Assembly (NCBI GenBank): GCA_003242885.1
Contig: QKMZ01000002.1
Span: 397,147-461,146 of the forward strand
Length of the DNA: 64,000 bases
Source of the DNA: Candidatus Melainabacteria bacterium
Lineage (GTDB): Bacteria; Cyanobacteriota; Vampirovibrionia; Obscuribacterales; Obscuribacteraceae
Direction of reading: 5' to 3'
A program made the position numbers and the translations under genes. The notes beneath the pieces were generated by a model that saw only the letters and a list, made by a program, of their open reading frames with translations, did not search any database and was not told where the DNA came from. Below are positions 53,268-61,919 of the stretch, piece after piece. How positions within the stretch are numbered: the stretch's first letter is position 1; each line of letters opens with the position of its first letter.

Positions 53268-54290
53268 ATGCGCCTGAACATTTTTGGACTTGGAAGCGGA
53301 GCTAAAGACGCTGCCGCAGCAGAAGTCGATGCGTCCCAAACTGCGCCGGAGGCTCCAATGCCTGAGGTCGCCTCTAAAAGTCCGAAAGGGGCGCGCAAGG
53401 GTGGCGTAAAAACAGCCTCGCAAAGCAAGCCTCGGGCATCTTCGCGCAGAGCGCAATTCCCGCCCGAACCCACGGAGTCGCTCAAGAAGCGCGTTAAGTG
53501 GCTGGTTGAGCACATCGAAGAATTCAAACAGCGTCTAGAGCCCACAATGGATGCAGGTAATACGGAAGAATTCGTTTCGCTGATGAACAACTTCCTGGCG
53601 TTTATCAGTGCGTACTCTGATACCGTCGCGTACGACACATACGAGTTGGGACCTGCCTATCCGGAATCTTTGAAGTTCTTTCACAAGGCTTGTCTGGAAT
53701 TAGCTTGGCGCATGGAAGAAAAGGCATTTGTTGAAATCGCCGAAGCGGAATTGCAGCCCGGGCAACCCCTGAAAGAAGTTGTGAGCCAATGTATAGCTGG
53801 CTCTTACAGTCGAATGGAAGAGTTGTCTGATCTCGTTGATTTTTCGCAAACGCGCAGCATTGTTGTGCTTGGATGCGGCAAGGTGCCTGCGTCTCTCTTC
53901 TACTTGCAGGATCAAACTAGAGTTCCGGCAATTGTAGGAATCGACAATGTTCAAGAGGCGGTTGATTGCTCCAACGCACTGGTTTCTAAGTTGAACTTAG
54001 ACAGAGTGAGAATCGTTAAGGCTGATGCAACGACCTTTGACTATTCGTTTTTCGATGCAATTTATTTCGGACCATTTGCGTCTCCACGAGCTGATGTGCT
54101 GAAGCAAATTCGCTCTACTGCAAGATCTAACGCAACCATTATTTTGAGAGAGCCGCACTTTACGGGTTCTTTGGCATTCGAACGGGTTTTACCATACATG
54201 CAGCCCTCGTTCGATTTGATTAAGGCGGGCGATTCGAAGAAATATTTGGGACGCTTCATGTTGCGCCATTACGTCCTGAAGATGCGCTAG
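53268..54290 (+). CDS. Nicotianamine synthase-like methyltransferase
   Basis: The 340-residue protein has a Lys/Ala/Pro-rich N terminus (1-65) and a helical part, then a Rossmann methyltransferase fold from about 195. The SAM motif is VVLGCGKVPASLFYL, followed by VGIDNVQEAVD, IVKADATTFD and AIYFGPFASPRADVLKQI. The GCGKVP and helical N-terminal domain recall nicotianamine/staphylopine synthases (GSGPLP), which condense aminobutyrate groups from SAM to form metallophores. This is an inference from pattern and may instead be another SAM-dependent enzyme. GAGGGC precedes the ATG. The PP-loop gene starts nine bases downstream, so they form a unit. Confidence 0.7.
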   Translation: MRLNIFGLGSGAKDAAAAEVDASQTAPEAPMPEVASKSPKGARKGGVKTASQSKPRASSRRAQFPPEPTESLKKRVKWLVEHIEEFKQRLEPTMDAGNTEEFVSLMNNFLAFISAYSDTVAYDTYELGPAYPESLKFFHKACLELAWRMEEKAFVEIAEAELQPGQPLKEVVSQCIAGSYSRMEELSDLVDFSQTRSIVVLGCGKVPASLFYLQDQTRVPAIVGIDNVQEAVDCSNALVSKLNLDRVRIVKADATTFDYSFFDAIYFGPFASPRADVLKQIRSTARSNATIILREPHFTGSLAFERVLPYMQPSFDLIKAGDSKKYLGRFMLRHYVLKMR

Positions 54291-54299
54291 AAGATTGTG

Positions 54300-55514
54300 A
54301 TGAAGTTTGTTGTCGACTCGTTTTTCGAAGAAGTGAAAGACGGTGCTTTGCGTGTTGGTGCGCAAGTCGATGGCAAGAAAGTCTGGGTCGAATCAGACAA
54401 TGCGTCATTACAGAACGCGGCAGAAGCCTATGGCTGCGCATTTTTGATTCCTGCATTGTTGCAGGGGCTTACTTTTAAGTTGACCGAGCCTGTATGCATG
54501 GAGTGGAAGAAAAACGTACAAGAGCTGACTGAAATGCTCGGTGACGCGTGGGGATGCGCGACTACACTTCCTGTTGAACTGACGACCTATAAGCGTGAAG
54601 GCTTGCCTGGAAGGAAGCGCGCGCAGTTTTTCTCGGCAGGTGTTGATTCATTCTATGAGTTGCTTACAGCGAAAGTCGCTCCTGATGCGCTCATTAGTGT
54701 GCACGGATTCGACATGGATTTGTCTGAGTCTTTTAGATATGAGCAGCTCAAAAGGTCTGTTGAGGAAATTTGCAAGGAGAAAAACGTTGAGTCTGTCTTC
54801 TTGCGAACTAACATTCGCGAGAATTCGGTCATCTCCTCTGTGTCTTGGGATGACGCTCACGGCGGTGTTCTAGCTGCCATCGCGCACTTGTTGTCGGAGC
54901 AGTTTTATACGGTTGTAATTCCTCCTTCCTTCGCGCAGTCGTCGTGGCGCTCGCTATGGGGATCTCATTGGAAAATCGATCCGCTTTGGTCCTCGAATGT
55001 CGTGAAATTGGAGCACGGTGATGCTTCTTCTACGCGTGCGGAGCGCATCAGGCGCATCGCGCAAGAACCGCTTGCACAGCGCCATCTTCGCGTTTGCTGG
55101 TCGGAGCGAGTGCAGCATGGCAATTGTTCGTCTTGTTCCAAGTGCGTGCGAACAATGGCTGTTCTTCACGATTGCGGGCAACTGGAGAATTTTTCGGTGT
55201 TCGATTCTAGTGTTCCTATTTGGGAGCGAATCGATGCTTTGCCCTATGTCGCTCTGACGGTGACGTATGACGAATTGCTGGAAAAAGGCGTGGAGCCAGA
55301 GTTTGAAGGCGCTATTCGCAGGTTGATAAAACGCAGCCATGGTGTGGCGTTGCGCGCAGAGTATTCACTGGCTCACAACAAAGACCTTTTGGAGGCGAAT
55401 CTAGAATTGGAAAACCAGATTCGCTCGCTGCAAGCGACGATTAATGGCATGAGCAATTCGCGGGTATGGAAGGCTGGGAAAGTTTTGCGACATGTGCGCA
55501 GATTATTGAAATAA
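54300..55514 (+). CDS. PP-loop ATP pyrophosphatase-like protein
   Basis: ATG 54300 (or GTG 54297) gives 404 residues. The PP-loop is FFSAGVDSFYELL, similar to SGGxDS of the adenine nucleotide alpha-hydrolase superfamily (QueC, TilS, asparagine synthetase). ISVHGFDMDLSESFRYEQL follows as expected. Near the C terminus VCWSERVQHGNCSSCSKC has four cysteines (C..CxxCxxC) that can bind metal, as in QueC. The family PWxxNV..GD..TR..K..IA..P pattern (LWSSNVVKLEHGDASSTRAERI) suggests activation of a carboxylate or thio-transfer. The end is a probable coiled coil (ANLELENQIRSLQ). With its upstream neighbour it may form a small-molecule pathway. The product is unknown. Confidence 0.78.
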   Translation: MKFVVDSFFEEVKDGALRVGAQVDGKKVWVESDNASLQNAAEAYGCAFLIPALLQGLTFKLTEPVCMEWKKNVQELTEMLGDAWGCATTLPVELTTYKREGLPGRKRAQFFSAGVDSFYELLTAKVAPDALISVHGFDMDLSESFRYEQLKRSVEEICKEKNVESVFLRTNIRENSVISSVSWDDAHGGVLAAIAHLLSEQFYTVVIPPSFAQSSWRSLWGSHWKIDPLWSSNVVKLEHGDASSTRAERIRRIAQEPLAQRHLRVCWSERVQHGNCSSCSKCVRTMAVLHDCGQLENFSVFDSSVPIWERIDALPYVALTVTYDELLEKGVEPEFEGAIRRLIKRSHGVALRAEYSLAHNKDLLEANLELENQIRSLQATINGMSNSRVWKAGKVLRHVRRLLK

Positions 55515-55542
55515 CGGCCGGCGCTCCGGTTGCTTGCTCGTT

Positions 55543-58503
55543 TTACGACATCTTCAAGACGTGCATTAGGAAAAGGAGCTGATCTTTGACCCGATCGGAC
55601 GGGCGGCTCCAGGCGTGCCCGGCTTCTTCCTCGATGCGCAAAAGTACCAACCCTTTGTTGTTTTGCGCATGGCGTAGCGCCGCTGCAAATTTGAAGCTGT
55701 GCCAGGGAAGAACGCGATCATCACCGCGGGCCGCCGAGATAAGGATGGGTGGATATTGTTGTCCTTTTTTCAAATTGTGCAAGGGAGAATAATTGCGCAA
55801 AAACTCAAATTGCTCCTTATTCTCGGCGCTACCGTATTCATTAAGCCAGGTCCAAGCTAAAGTTGAGTTGTGGTAGCGAAGCATGTCATAGAGCCCGTTA
55901 ATGATGACGCCTGCAGCAAACATTGTTGGATACCTGACGATAGTCGCGGCGGCCGTCAGTCCGCCATTGCTGCCACCATACACTGCTATGCGCTTCGAAT
56001 TCGTCCATCCGTTCGCCTTGAGCCATTCCGCTGCCGCTGCAATGTCCTCGATCGTCTTGTTTTTCCCTTCCAAAATCGCGTCTGTATGCCATTTTGTGCC
56101 GAGTTCTCCACCGCCTCGCAAGAGGGGCGCTGCGTAAACACCTCCCAGCTTGAGCCAAGCCATGACGTCGTAGGTGTATTCAGGAGTGAGGCAACGACCG
56201 AAGCCACCGTAGACGTAGAGCAGTACAGGATTATTGCCGTCCAGTTTGATGCCGTGCTTGTGCACCAAATGCATGGGAATTTCGGTGCCGTCTTTGCTTT
56301 TGTATCTTACGAGCGTTGTTGTGAAACCACGACCAATGTTGGGTTTGTCACTCTGGAAAAACACAGTCGGCTTGCTCTTCTTCGGTGAAAATTTGAAGAC
56401 GGTCTCTGGGTGCAGATAGGACGTCGCGGCAACCAGAAATGTATTGCCATCGTCAACCCAGCGCAAGTCGGAGACTGTGCCTGAGAAAGGAAGTTTTAGC
56501 TCGCCTTCAGGCTTCAGTGTATTCCAATTGAACTTGCGCACGCGCGAAAAACCGTTTTCCAAATATTGGACTAGAAGGTGATTAGTCCCTTCGTAAGCCG
56601 AATCGAGTAAATGCTGTCTTTCTGCTAAAGTCTCTTGAGGCTTGCCGAACTTTCCAGTCGCGGCATCCGCGGAAACCGAGATGATGCGCCCCTTGTCGGC
56701 GTTCTTGTCCGTAATGAAATAGAGCCGGCCTCGGCGCGAGGTAAAGTAGCGGTAAGACGCATCTTCTTTGGGAAAGACCGGCAGCAAGTGCTTTTTCGCT
56801 GCGCCGGACTTTAGTAATTGTTTTGCCAGGACAATGCTGCGGTCTGCCTTTTCCGTCCAGTTTGTGAGCAATGCCAACTTTCCGCCCAGCGCGACAGAAG
56901 GGCCGATATACCAATTCGGTTTGTCCAGACGCCTGTAAATCAGCTTGTCGCTCGTCTGCTTCGTACCGACTTTGTGCAGGTAAATGGCAGGAAAGCGAAG
57001 CAACTCGGCGCGCTTGCTCTTGTGTTTTGGCTGCGTGTGCTTGATATACATGAAAGCCTTGCCGCCAGGCATCCACAGGACGTATTCGTGAATGAGCCCA
57101 GTCAACACGTCATTCAGCTTTTTCTTTGAGATCATGTCGTAAATGTGCCAGGTCTGCCATTCCGAGCCACCTTGTGTGACACCGTAGGCGACATGTCTGC
57201 CGTTTGGGCTGACAACGAAGTTGGTTATGCCGCCGTCTTTTGGATTCAGCAAATCAGAAGGATGAATCACTATCTTCTTGCGTTTTCCGTTTGCTGAGCA
57301 GGTCCAGAGCGCCTTGTCCGAGCTATATTCCAGGTCTGCGACAAAGTAGTATTTCTTCTTTACAGAGACCGGTACGCTAGGCTTGTGGCGAATCACGCTT
57401 GATTCAATCGCACGGTGAATGAGCGCTTTGTTGTCCAAGGTGCAAAGAAAAAGCTCGGCGTAATCGTTTTCTTTTTTTGTCCATTCCAGGACTTCTTCTG
57501 AGTCAACAGATTCCAGCCATCGATAAGGGTCTTGGATGGTTTTTCCATGTAGTTTCATAGGACTTGCAATGCGCTTTGCCGGCGCAATCTTGGCTCTCCT
57601 TCGGAGGTTTGCAGCAAACGTTTTACTGGCTGCGATTAGTCTTTTGGCCGTAGCTGATTTTGTGTTTGTTTTGGCGAGCAGACTTTCTATACTAAAAAAT
57701 ACAAAGTGCAGATCCTGCATGGTCAGCTCTTTCTGATGAGAAAGCAGCGACAGCGTGAGTTCGAATTCTTTTAGTGCTTGTTCTGTTTTATTCAGTTTGC
57801 CGACGCATACCCCGAGGCAGCACCTGACCATTCCTTCACGCCAATGCCTCTGGTACGCGGCGGGCTGAACATCATCCAGGGCACGGGTGAAAATCTCGCT
57901 GGCAGGCGCGTACTTCTCGACAAACATGAGTTGGCACGCCCACGAGTATCGACAGAGAAATAGAGCCTCGTGGCATTCGGAGCGCACCTTCTTCAAGCTG
58001 TGTGCTTCCACGATCTTCAGCGCCGCCACCCCATGGCGCTCTGCCTCGCGGTAGAGTTCGAGACTGCGATACGAGTTGGACGCATGCAGATATGTGTCGG
58101 CAAGAAACTCATGGTGCTTGCCGTGGTATTTCTTGAGTCGGTTTAGTGCGGACTTAAGAAACCTCAAGCTCTCCTGTTTGCGCCCCTGTGTCGCGAACAA
58201 GCTCGCCAGCGAAATGTCGGTAGACACCCGTAAATTATTCGACTCTGCCAGGTGTTCGCAAAGGGCTCTGCATTCCAGTAGCAGCTCCTCTTGCCGCTTT
58301 TCGTCACCTGATTCTCTGGCTTTTGTAATTCCTTCCCAAATCTGATGGCACTTGTCCTCCACCTTCTCTTGGGTGACTGAAGAGTTTGGCTTGATGCGCT
58401 TAACTTCTTCTCTATGCTTGGACGCTTTTTTCGCGCCTGTTGAAAGCTTGTGCGTGGTTTTGGTGGGCATTTTGTGGCTTGAGATTTCCGGAGTTTCTTT
58501 CAT
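55543..58503 (-). CDS. Prolyl oligopeptidase (S9) with N-terminal TPR domain
   Basis: The 986-residue protein has an N-terminal part of about 310 residues made of TPR-like helices (YLHASNSYRSLELYREAE, CLGVCVGKLNKTEQALKEF). A complete S9 oligopeptidase follows: the entry IQDPYRWLESVDSEEV, a beta-propeller, and a hydrolase domain. The triad is Ser in YGGSNGGLTAAA, Asp in ARGDDRVLPW and His in EEAGHAWSRPSD. Usual oligopeptidases have about 700 residues, so the TPR region is an added module, presumably for binding partners. No signal peptide is visible. It should cleave short peptides after proline. The ATG has only a weak ribosome site. Confidence 0.9.
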   Translation of the reverse strand: MKETPEISSHKMPTKTTHKLSTGAKKASKHREEVKRIKPNSSVTQEKVEDKCHQIWEGITKARESGDEKRQEELLLECRALCEHLAESNNLRVSTDISLASLFATQGRKQESLRFLKSALNRLKKYHGKHHEFLADTYLHASNSYRSLELYREAERHGVAALKIVEAHSLKKVRSECHEALFLCRYSWACQLMFVEKYAPASEIFTRALDDVQPAAYQRHWREGMVRCCLGVCVGKLNKTEQALKEFELTLSLLSHQKELTMQDLHFVFFSIESLLAKTNTKSATAKRLIAASKTFAANLRRRAKIAPAKRIASPMKLHGKTIQDPYRWLESVDSEEVLEWTKKENDYAELFLCTLDNKALIHRAIESSVIRHKPSVPVSVKKKYYFVADLEYSSDKALWTCSANGKRKKIVIHPSDLLNPKDGGITNFVVSPNGRHVAYGVTQGGSEWQTWHIYDMISKKKLNDVLTGLIHEYVLWMPGGKAFMYIKHTQPKHKSKRAELLRFPAIYLHKVGTKQTSDKLIYRRLDKPNWYIGPSVALGGKLALLTNWTEKADRSIVLAKQLLKSGAAKKHLLPVFPKEDASYRYFTSRRGRLYFITDKNADKGRIISVSADAATGKFGKPQETLAERQHLLDSAYEGTNHLLVQYLENGFSRVRKFNWNTLKPEGELKLPFSGTVSDLRWVDDGNTFLVAATSYLHPETVFKFSPKKSKPTVFFQSDKPNIGRGFTTTLVRYKSKDGTEIPMHLVHKHGIKLDGNNPVLLYVYGGFGRCLTPEYTYDVMAWLKLGGVYAAPLLRGGGELGTKWHTDAILEGKNKTIEDIAAAAEWLKANGWTNSKRIAVYGGSNGGLTAAATIVRYPTMFAAGVIINGLYDMLRYHNSTLAWTWLNEYGSAENKEQFEFLRNYSPLHNLKKGQQYPPILISAARGDDRVLPWHSFKFAAALRHAQNNKGLVLLRIEEEAGHAWSRPSDRVKDQLLFLMHVLKMS

Positions 58504-58511
58504 GATCTTAT

Positions 58512-58811
58512 CTACTTGTTGGGGGGAATGCGGATGTGACAGTCACCTTCCTCTGCGTCTGACCCGTAACTAGGACTGGTGGTCCCGGCTCCCCCTTTTT
58601 TCATTTGAGGAAGACCGCTCTGAACCTTGGTGATACCCCATAATTGCTGCGCTATCTTTAGAGTTTTGCATAAGCAGGTACCCCATTTTTTATTTTTGAA
58701 TTCTGAAGTTCGTAGCTGGTAGGTACCCCATAAAAAACACATTGTTGTTACTGCGTTTTGCGCAATGGCACCCCAAAAATGACGTCTGATTTCATCTCGT
58801 TTTGCTATCAA
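58512..58811 (-). CDS. Possible small gene made of 15-residue WG repeats
   Basis: The 99-codon frame starts at TTG 58811 with GAGG nearby and stops eight bases before the oligopeptidase gene. It overlaps the 45-bp array, so it encodes a 15-residue periodic pattern: HFWGA, FLWGT, KKWGT, QLWGI at equal spacing. An in-frame stop lies two codons upstream of the start. The repeat being a multiple of three supports coding, but composition and lack of homology leave this open. Confidence 0.25.
   Translation of the reverse strand: MIAKRDEIRRHFWGAIAQNAVTTMCFLWGTYQLRTSEFKNKKWGTCLCKTLKIAQQLWGITKVQSGLPQMKKGGAGTTSPSYGSDAEEGDCHIRIPPNK
58587..58811 (-). repeat. Degenerate 45-bp tandem repeat array
   Basis: Read on the minus strand, TATGGGGTACC-like cores recur with exact 45-base spacing: the A before CCCC on the plus strand falls at 58635, 58680, 58725 and 58770, and a weaker unit starts at 58587. 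GCAAAAC follows the core after a few bases in several units. The part between cores is variable. Beyond it, 58812-59050 has no gene; TTTTGGGGTGC at 58856-58866 is an inverted copy of the last core. Confidence 0.65.
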
Positions 58812-59031
58812 ACCTCAACTCTAAATCAATCCAAATCGCCCCCAGTTTCTTCTTAATTTTGGGGTGCTTGTCAGCGTTTGAACGAACACAACTTTCACGA
58901 GAGATTGACCACCGTCTCCCCTGAAAGTTCCAATTTCTACGATGTTAGATAAAAGGTCGAGCTCTAATCTCAGCGGAAGAATTTTTTACTACACTAGATA
59001 AGATATTCCCAACTAATCGTATTAGTATCAG

Positions 59032-59054
59032 CTAGGAGTCTGCCATTCTCCTAG
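59032..59054 (-). terminator. Hairpin overlapping the stop of the 59051 gene
   Basis: CTAGGAG and CTCCTAG (seven perfect pairs) enclose nine bases, and the stop codon lies inside one arm. No T-run follows on the minus strand, so termination by it is doubtful. Confidence 0.4.
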
Positions 59055-61081
59055 TTGGAAATTGCGGCTTGATCTTGTTTTTTGCTCAGGATTTGTTGTG
59101 CTTTCGCATAGATTTTTTCTGCTTCTGCAGAGCGTCCAGTTTTGCGCATAAGCTTGGCTTGGCTGGAAAGTGCGTCGGCTATGTCTGTGTGATCGGCAGG
59201 CAAATTGCCTTGCCGCAGGTTGAGTGCTTTTGTGACCGGAGCTTCGGCTTCGGCGAATTTATCCTGACGGAAGTAGATTTCGCCCAGCATGCTGAGCGCA
59301 TCTGCCAATCGCAAAGGCGCCGGTATGTCAGCATTTTCCAGCACCCAGACTACTCTTCGCATAAATGGTTCGGCTTGATTGAACTTCCCTTGCACGCAAA
59401 GAACCGCTGCCAAATTGGTTAAATCAGTTGTGAGCTCAACATTGTTTGGCCCGAGCTCGTTAAGCCTATTGACGAGAATCCGCTCGTAGACTTGCTGCGC
59501 CTCTACATAGTTGCCCTGGTCGCAATAGCTTTGAGCGAGTCGGACGAATGCGTTTGCCAGCGCTGTTTTTTGATCAGATGCTTCTTCATCTTCTTCGTTT
59601 TCTTCAGGCTTTTGACCGCTGACACTTTGTTTTACCAGGTTGGCTAACTGCATAGCTTTGGCATCTTCGGGCAAAATTGTTTCGCTGAACTTGCGTCGCT
59701 TTTCCACATCGACTTTCAGCTCTTGTGGCTTGCTGACCGGCATTGCGCTTTCAAGCTCATCCTCAACTGTCGGCAACGAAGGATTTTCCGAAACCAACTC
59801 AGGAATCGCCGCAGCTTCACCGTCCATGCGCAAGCGCTTGTTCGGGCTCCAGCCGAGTTCTTTCACAGCCTGATCGAAATTGATTTTTTTGTTCTGCCTG
59901 TGGTGGAGGCAATAGTCGAGAGCCGCCACAGCATCATCTTGTGAAATCCAGCCCTTGGCGAGCAATTGGTAACAGCGCAGTGTCGCCTGCACTGTCGGCG
60001 CATCTGAATAACCAGTCAATACCAGCACCTTGCCGACTATTTGCGGGCTCTTCGAACTGAGATCGAAGGCCGCTTGAATGTCTTCCTGATTTACAACGCG
60101 TGCCAGAGTCAACAGCTTTTCGTACGAGAGAGATGGTTTGATATCGGGGCGCTCTACTTTCGCGCTTTCCATCGCCTCTTCGAGCGAAATCTTCGACTCG
60201 TGAATTTGGCCAAGACATTCGGCTGCGTTTAACGCATCCAACTGGCTTTCGTCGACAAGCTTTTGCAGCTTGAGCGCAGCTTCGAGAAGCTCGCTTGTGA
60301 TGAGCGAGCGGTTAATGAGCACATTGCCGATGGGTTGCTGGTTGACGAGTCCCCACTCAAGCGCGTTCATCACATCTGTTTCGGTCAAAACACCGGACAA
60401 GACCAGCATTTCTCCAAGCCTGATACCGCGCCGCCTCGGTCCTTCCGCTTGCGGCTTTTCTGCAACGTTTCCATCTGAAGAACTCGATTGCACGCCGGCT
60501 GCCAGTCGAACAGCGTTGACAGCTTCTTCGCGTGTGAGCATCTCGTCCCGTAGCCTGACTTGAATATCAAGCACTGAATTAAGAACAGCATCTGTCAGGA
60601 CCTGATGCAAGACCAGCATGCGGCCAAGTGGAAGTCCTGTTTGCAAACTCTGTTCCATCGCTTTGGAAAGCTGTTCCCAGCGCAGCACACCTGCCTCGAG
60701 AAGCAGTTCGCCTAAGCGTCCAGTGGGCGCTTTTCTCGCGGGAGCTTCTTCGTGATTATCGAGAACCTCGCCAAAGGTGGAGCCCATTTTGAAAGCGATC
60801 TTCAAGCACCGAATCGCCAAATTGAAGTCTATTGATTTGTCGCGAATCATCGACTGCGCCATGAGCACCGACTGCAAATCGCGAGGTGTCAAAAATCCGC
60901 ACATGACCAGAATTTGTCCTATCTGCAAGCGTTTGCCTTTTGAATGGCGAATTGCCTCTTGCAACTGATCTTGCGTGAGCATGCCCGCCTGCAGGCAAAT
61001 TTCACCGAGACGAATATTTGTGTTAGGTCTGCGAAATACTGATGTCACGCTCGAATCCTGATCCTTTGCCCGCCAAAACAC
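59051..61081 (-). CDS. MshEN-repeat protein with C-terminal TPRs
   Basis: GTG 61081 starts a 676-residue protein. It contains four MshEN-like units beginning RLGEICLQAGMLTQ, RLGELLLEAGVLRW, RLGEMLVLSGVLTE and SYEKLLTLARVVNQ, in the same order as the protein at 21055. A linker rich in Glu and Ser follows, then three TPR-like units from about 515 (LANAFVRLAQSYCDQGNYVEA, DLTNLAAVLCVQGKFNQAE, ALSMLGEIYFRQDKFAEAE). There are no ATPase motifs. The TPRs suggest a protein-binding adaptor. Binding of a nucleotide second messenger by the MshEN units is possible but unproven. No signal peptide is present. Confidence 0.78.
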   Translation of the reverse strand: MFWRAKDQDSSVTSVFRRPNTNIRLGEICLQAGMLTQDQLQEAIRHSKGKRLQIGQILVMCGFLTPRDLQSVLMAQSMIRDKSIDFNLAIRCLKIAFKMGSTFGEVLDNHEEAPARKAPTGRLGELLLEAGVLRWEQLSKAMEQSLQTGLPLGRMLVLHQVLTDAVLNSVLDIQVRLRDEMLTREEAVNAVRLAAGVQSSSSDGNVAEKPQAEGPRRRGIRLGEMLVLSGVLTETDVMNALEWGLVNQQPIGNVLINRSLITSELLEAALKLQKLVDESQLDALNAAECLGQIHESKISLEEAMESAKVERPDIKPSLSYEKLLTLARVVNQEDIQAAFDLSSKSPQIVGKVLVLTGYSDAPTVQATLRCYQLLAKGWISQDDAVAALDYCLHHRQNKKINFDQAVKELGWSPNKRLRMDGEAAAIPELVSENPSLPTVEDELESAMPVSKPQELKVDVEKRRKFSETILPEDAKAMQLANLVKQSVSGQKPEENEEDEEASDQKTALANAFVRLAQSYCDQGNYVEAQQVYERILVNRLNELGPNNVELTTDLTNLAAVLCVQGKFNQAEPFMRRVVWVLENADIPAPLRLADALSMLGEIYFRQDKFAEAEAPVTKALNLRQGNLPADHTDIADALSSQAKLMRKTGRSAEAEKIYAKAQQILSKKQDQAAISN

Positions 61082-61919
61082 CGCCGGCGCCTTTTGTGCC
61101 CAGTGTGCGCACGCGATGCGCTCCTACAAAGGCCACTAATTTCGCTTTACCCCGTATGTGGGGCCGGGTATCGTCGCTAGCTGAGACATTGCGCACAAGT
61201 TGAAAGGAACCTTTCGTCTGGCTGATAACGCTAGTTTTTGGGCGCATTTCTTGCAGGTTATTCGTCGGGACTTTTGGAGCAAAACGATGTCATGCGAGAC
61301 ATTCGCAAAACTCGCACAACCCTTTCAAAACTTCCGCCAAAATTCGCGAGTTCGCGAAAATGATCCACTCAAAAATTCTTGAGCGATTTTGCGAAACAGT
61401 TAGCGTCGGTTCCGCGTGATTTGCGCAGGTTGCGATAGTAGTAAAAGCGCCAAGCTAAGCCTGTTTTTAGTACTTGGAGCTGAGTCGATTTTTGTGGCTA
61501 TTTGGCGCTCTTGCAATTTTGTATCCGAGTTGTGCTCGCTAAAAGTGCATGAAATAGCGCGTTTGCGTTCGTTTTCTCCGGCGTTTATCGACCCTTTTTG
61601 CTTTGCGCTAGCTGGGTGCGTCTTTCAGAAGCTCCAGGAGTGGTACTTTCGCGCGTCGATGAATTTCAACTTATTTGCTTTGTCTAGTCATGAATTCTTA
61701 GCCTGAAGGTCTTTATCACCCTCATTGACCAGCCCAAGGAAACTTTTTTCCACGTAACCCAAAAACCTACGCACCGCTAGACACGCGTACTGCGCTCGCC
61801 TTCTTGGAGAGCGATGGGTTGGAACGGTCATGAGATTCGCAACTGTAACCATCTAACTCACTGTTCTTCCGACGACCGTTCGCAAAGGTCCCGGAAAGTT
61901 CAGCGAAAGGAGAACAACT
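61082..61919. other. Long region without a recognised gene
   Basis: These 838 bases contain only short open frames without ribosome sites or motifs (for example 61416-61706 plus). The segment is A/T-richer than the gene that follows. It includes repeated TTCGCG/CGCGA-like short words around 61300-61390. The promoter of the M28 peptidase should lie at its end. Confidence 0.45.

Noticed and set aside
58587..58811. CRISPR array
   Set aside because: Cores are only about 11 bases and degenerate, spacing is 45 bases in total, and no cas gene is nearby. It is better described as a tandem repeat.
61416..61706. 96-codon plus-strand frame in the long gap
   Set aside because: It is Cys/Phe/Ser-rich without an apparent ribosome site, signal or homology pattern; chance is more likely.
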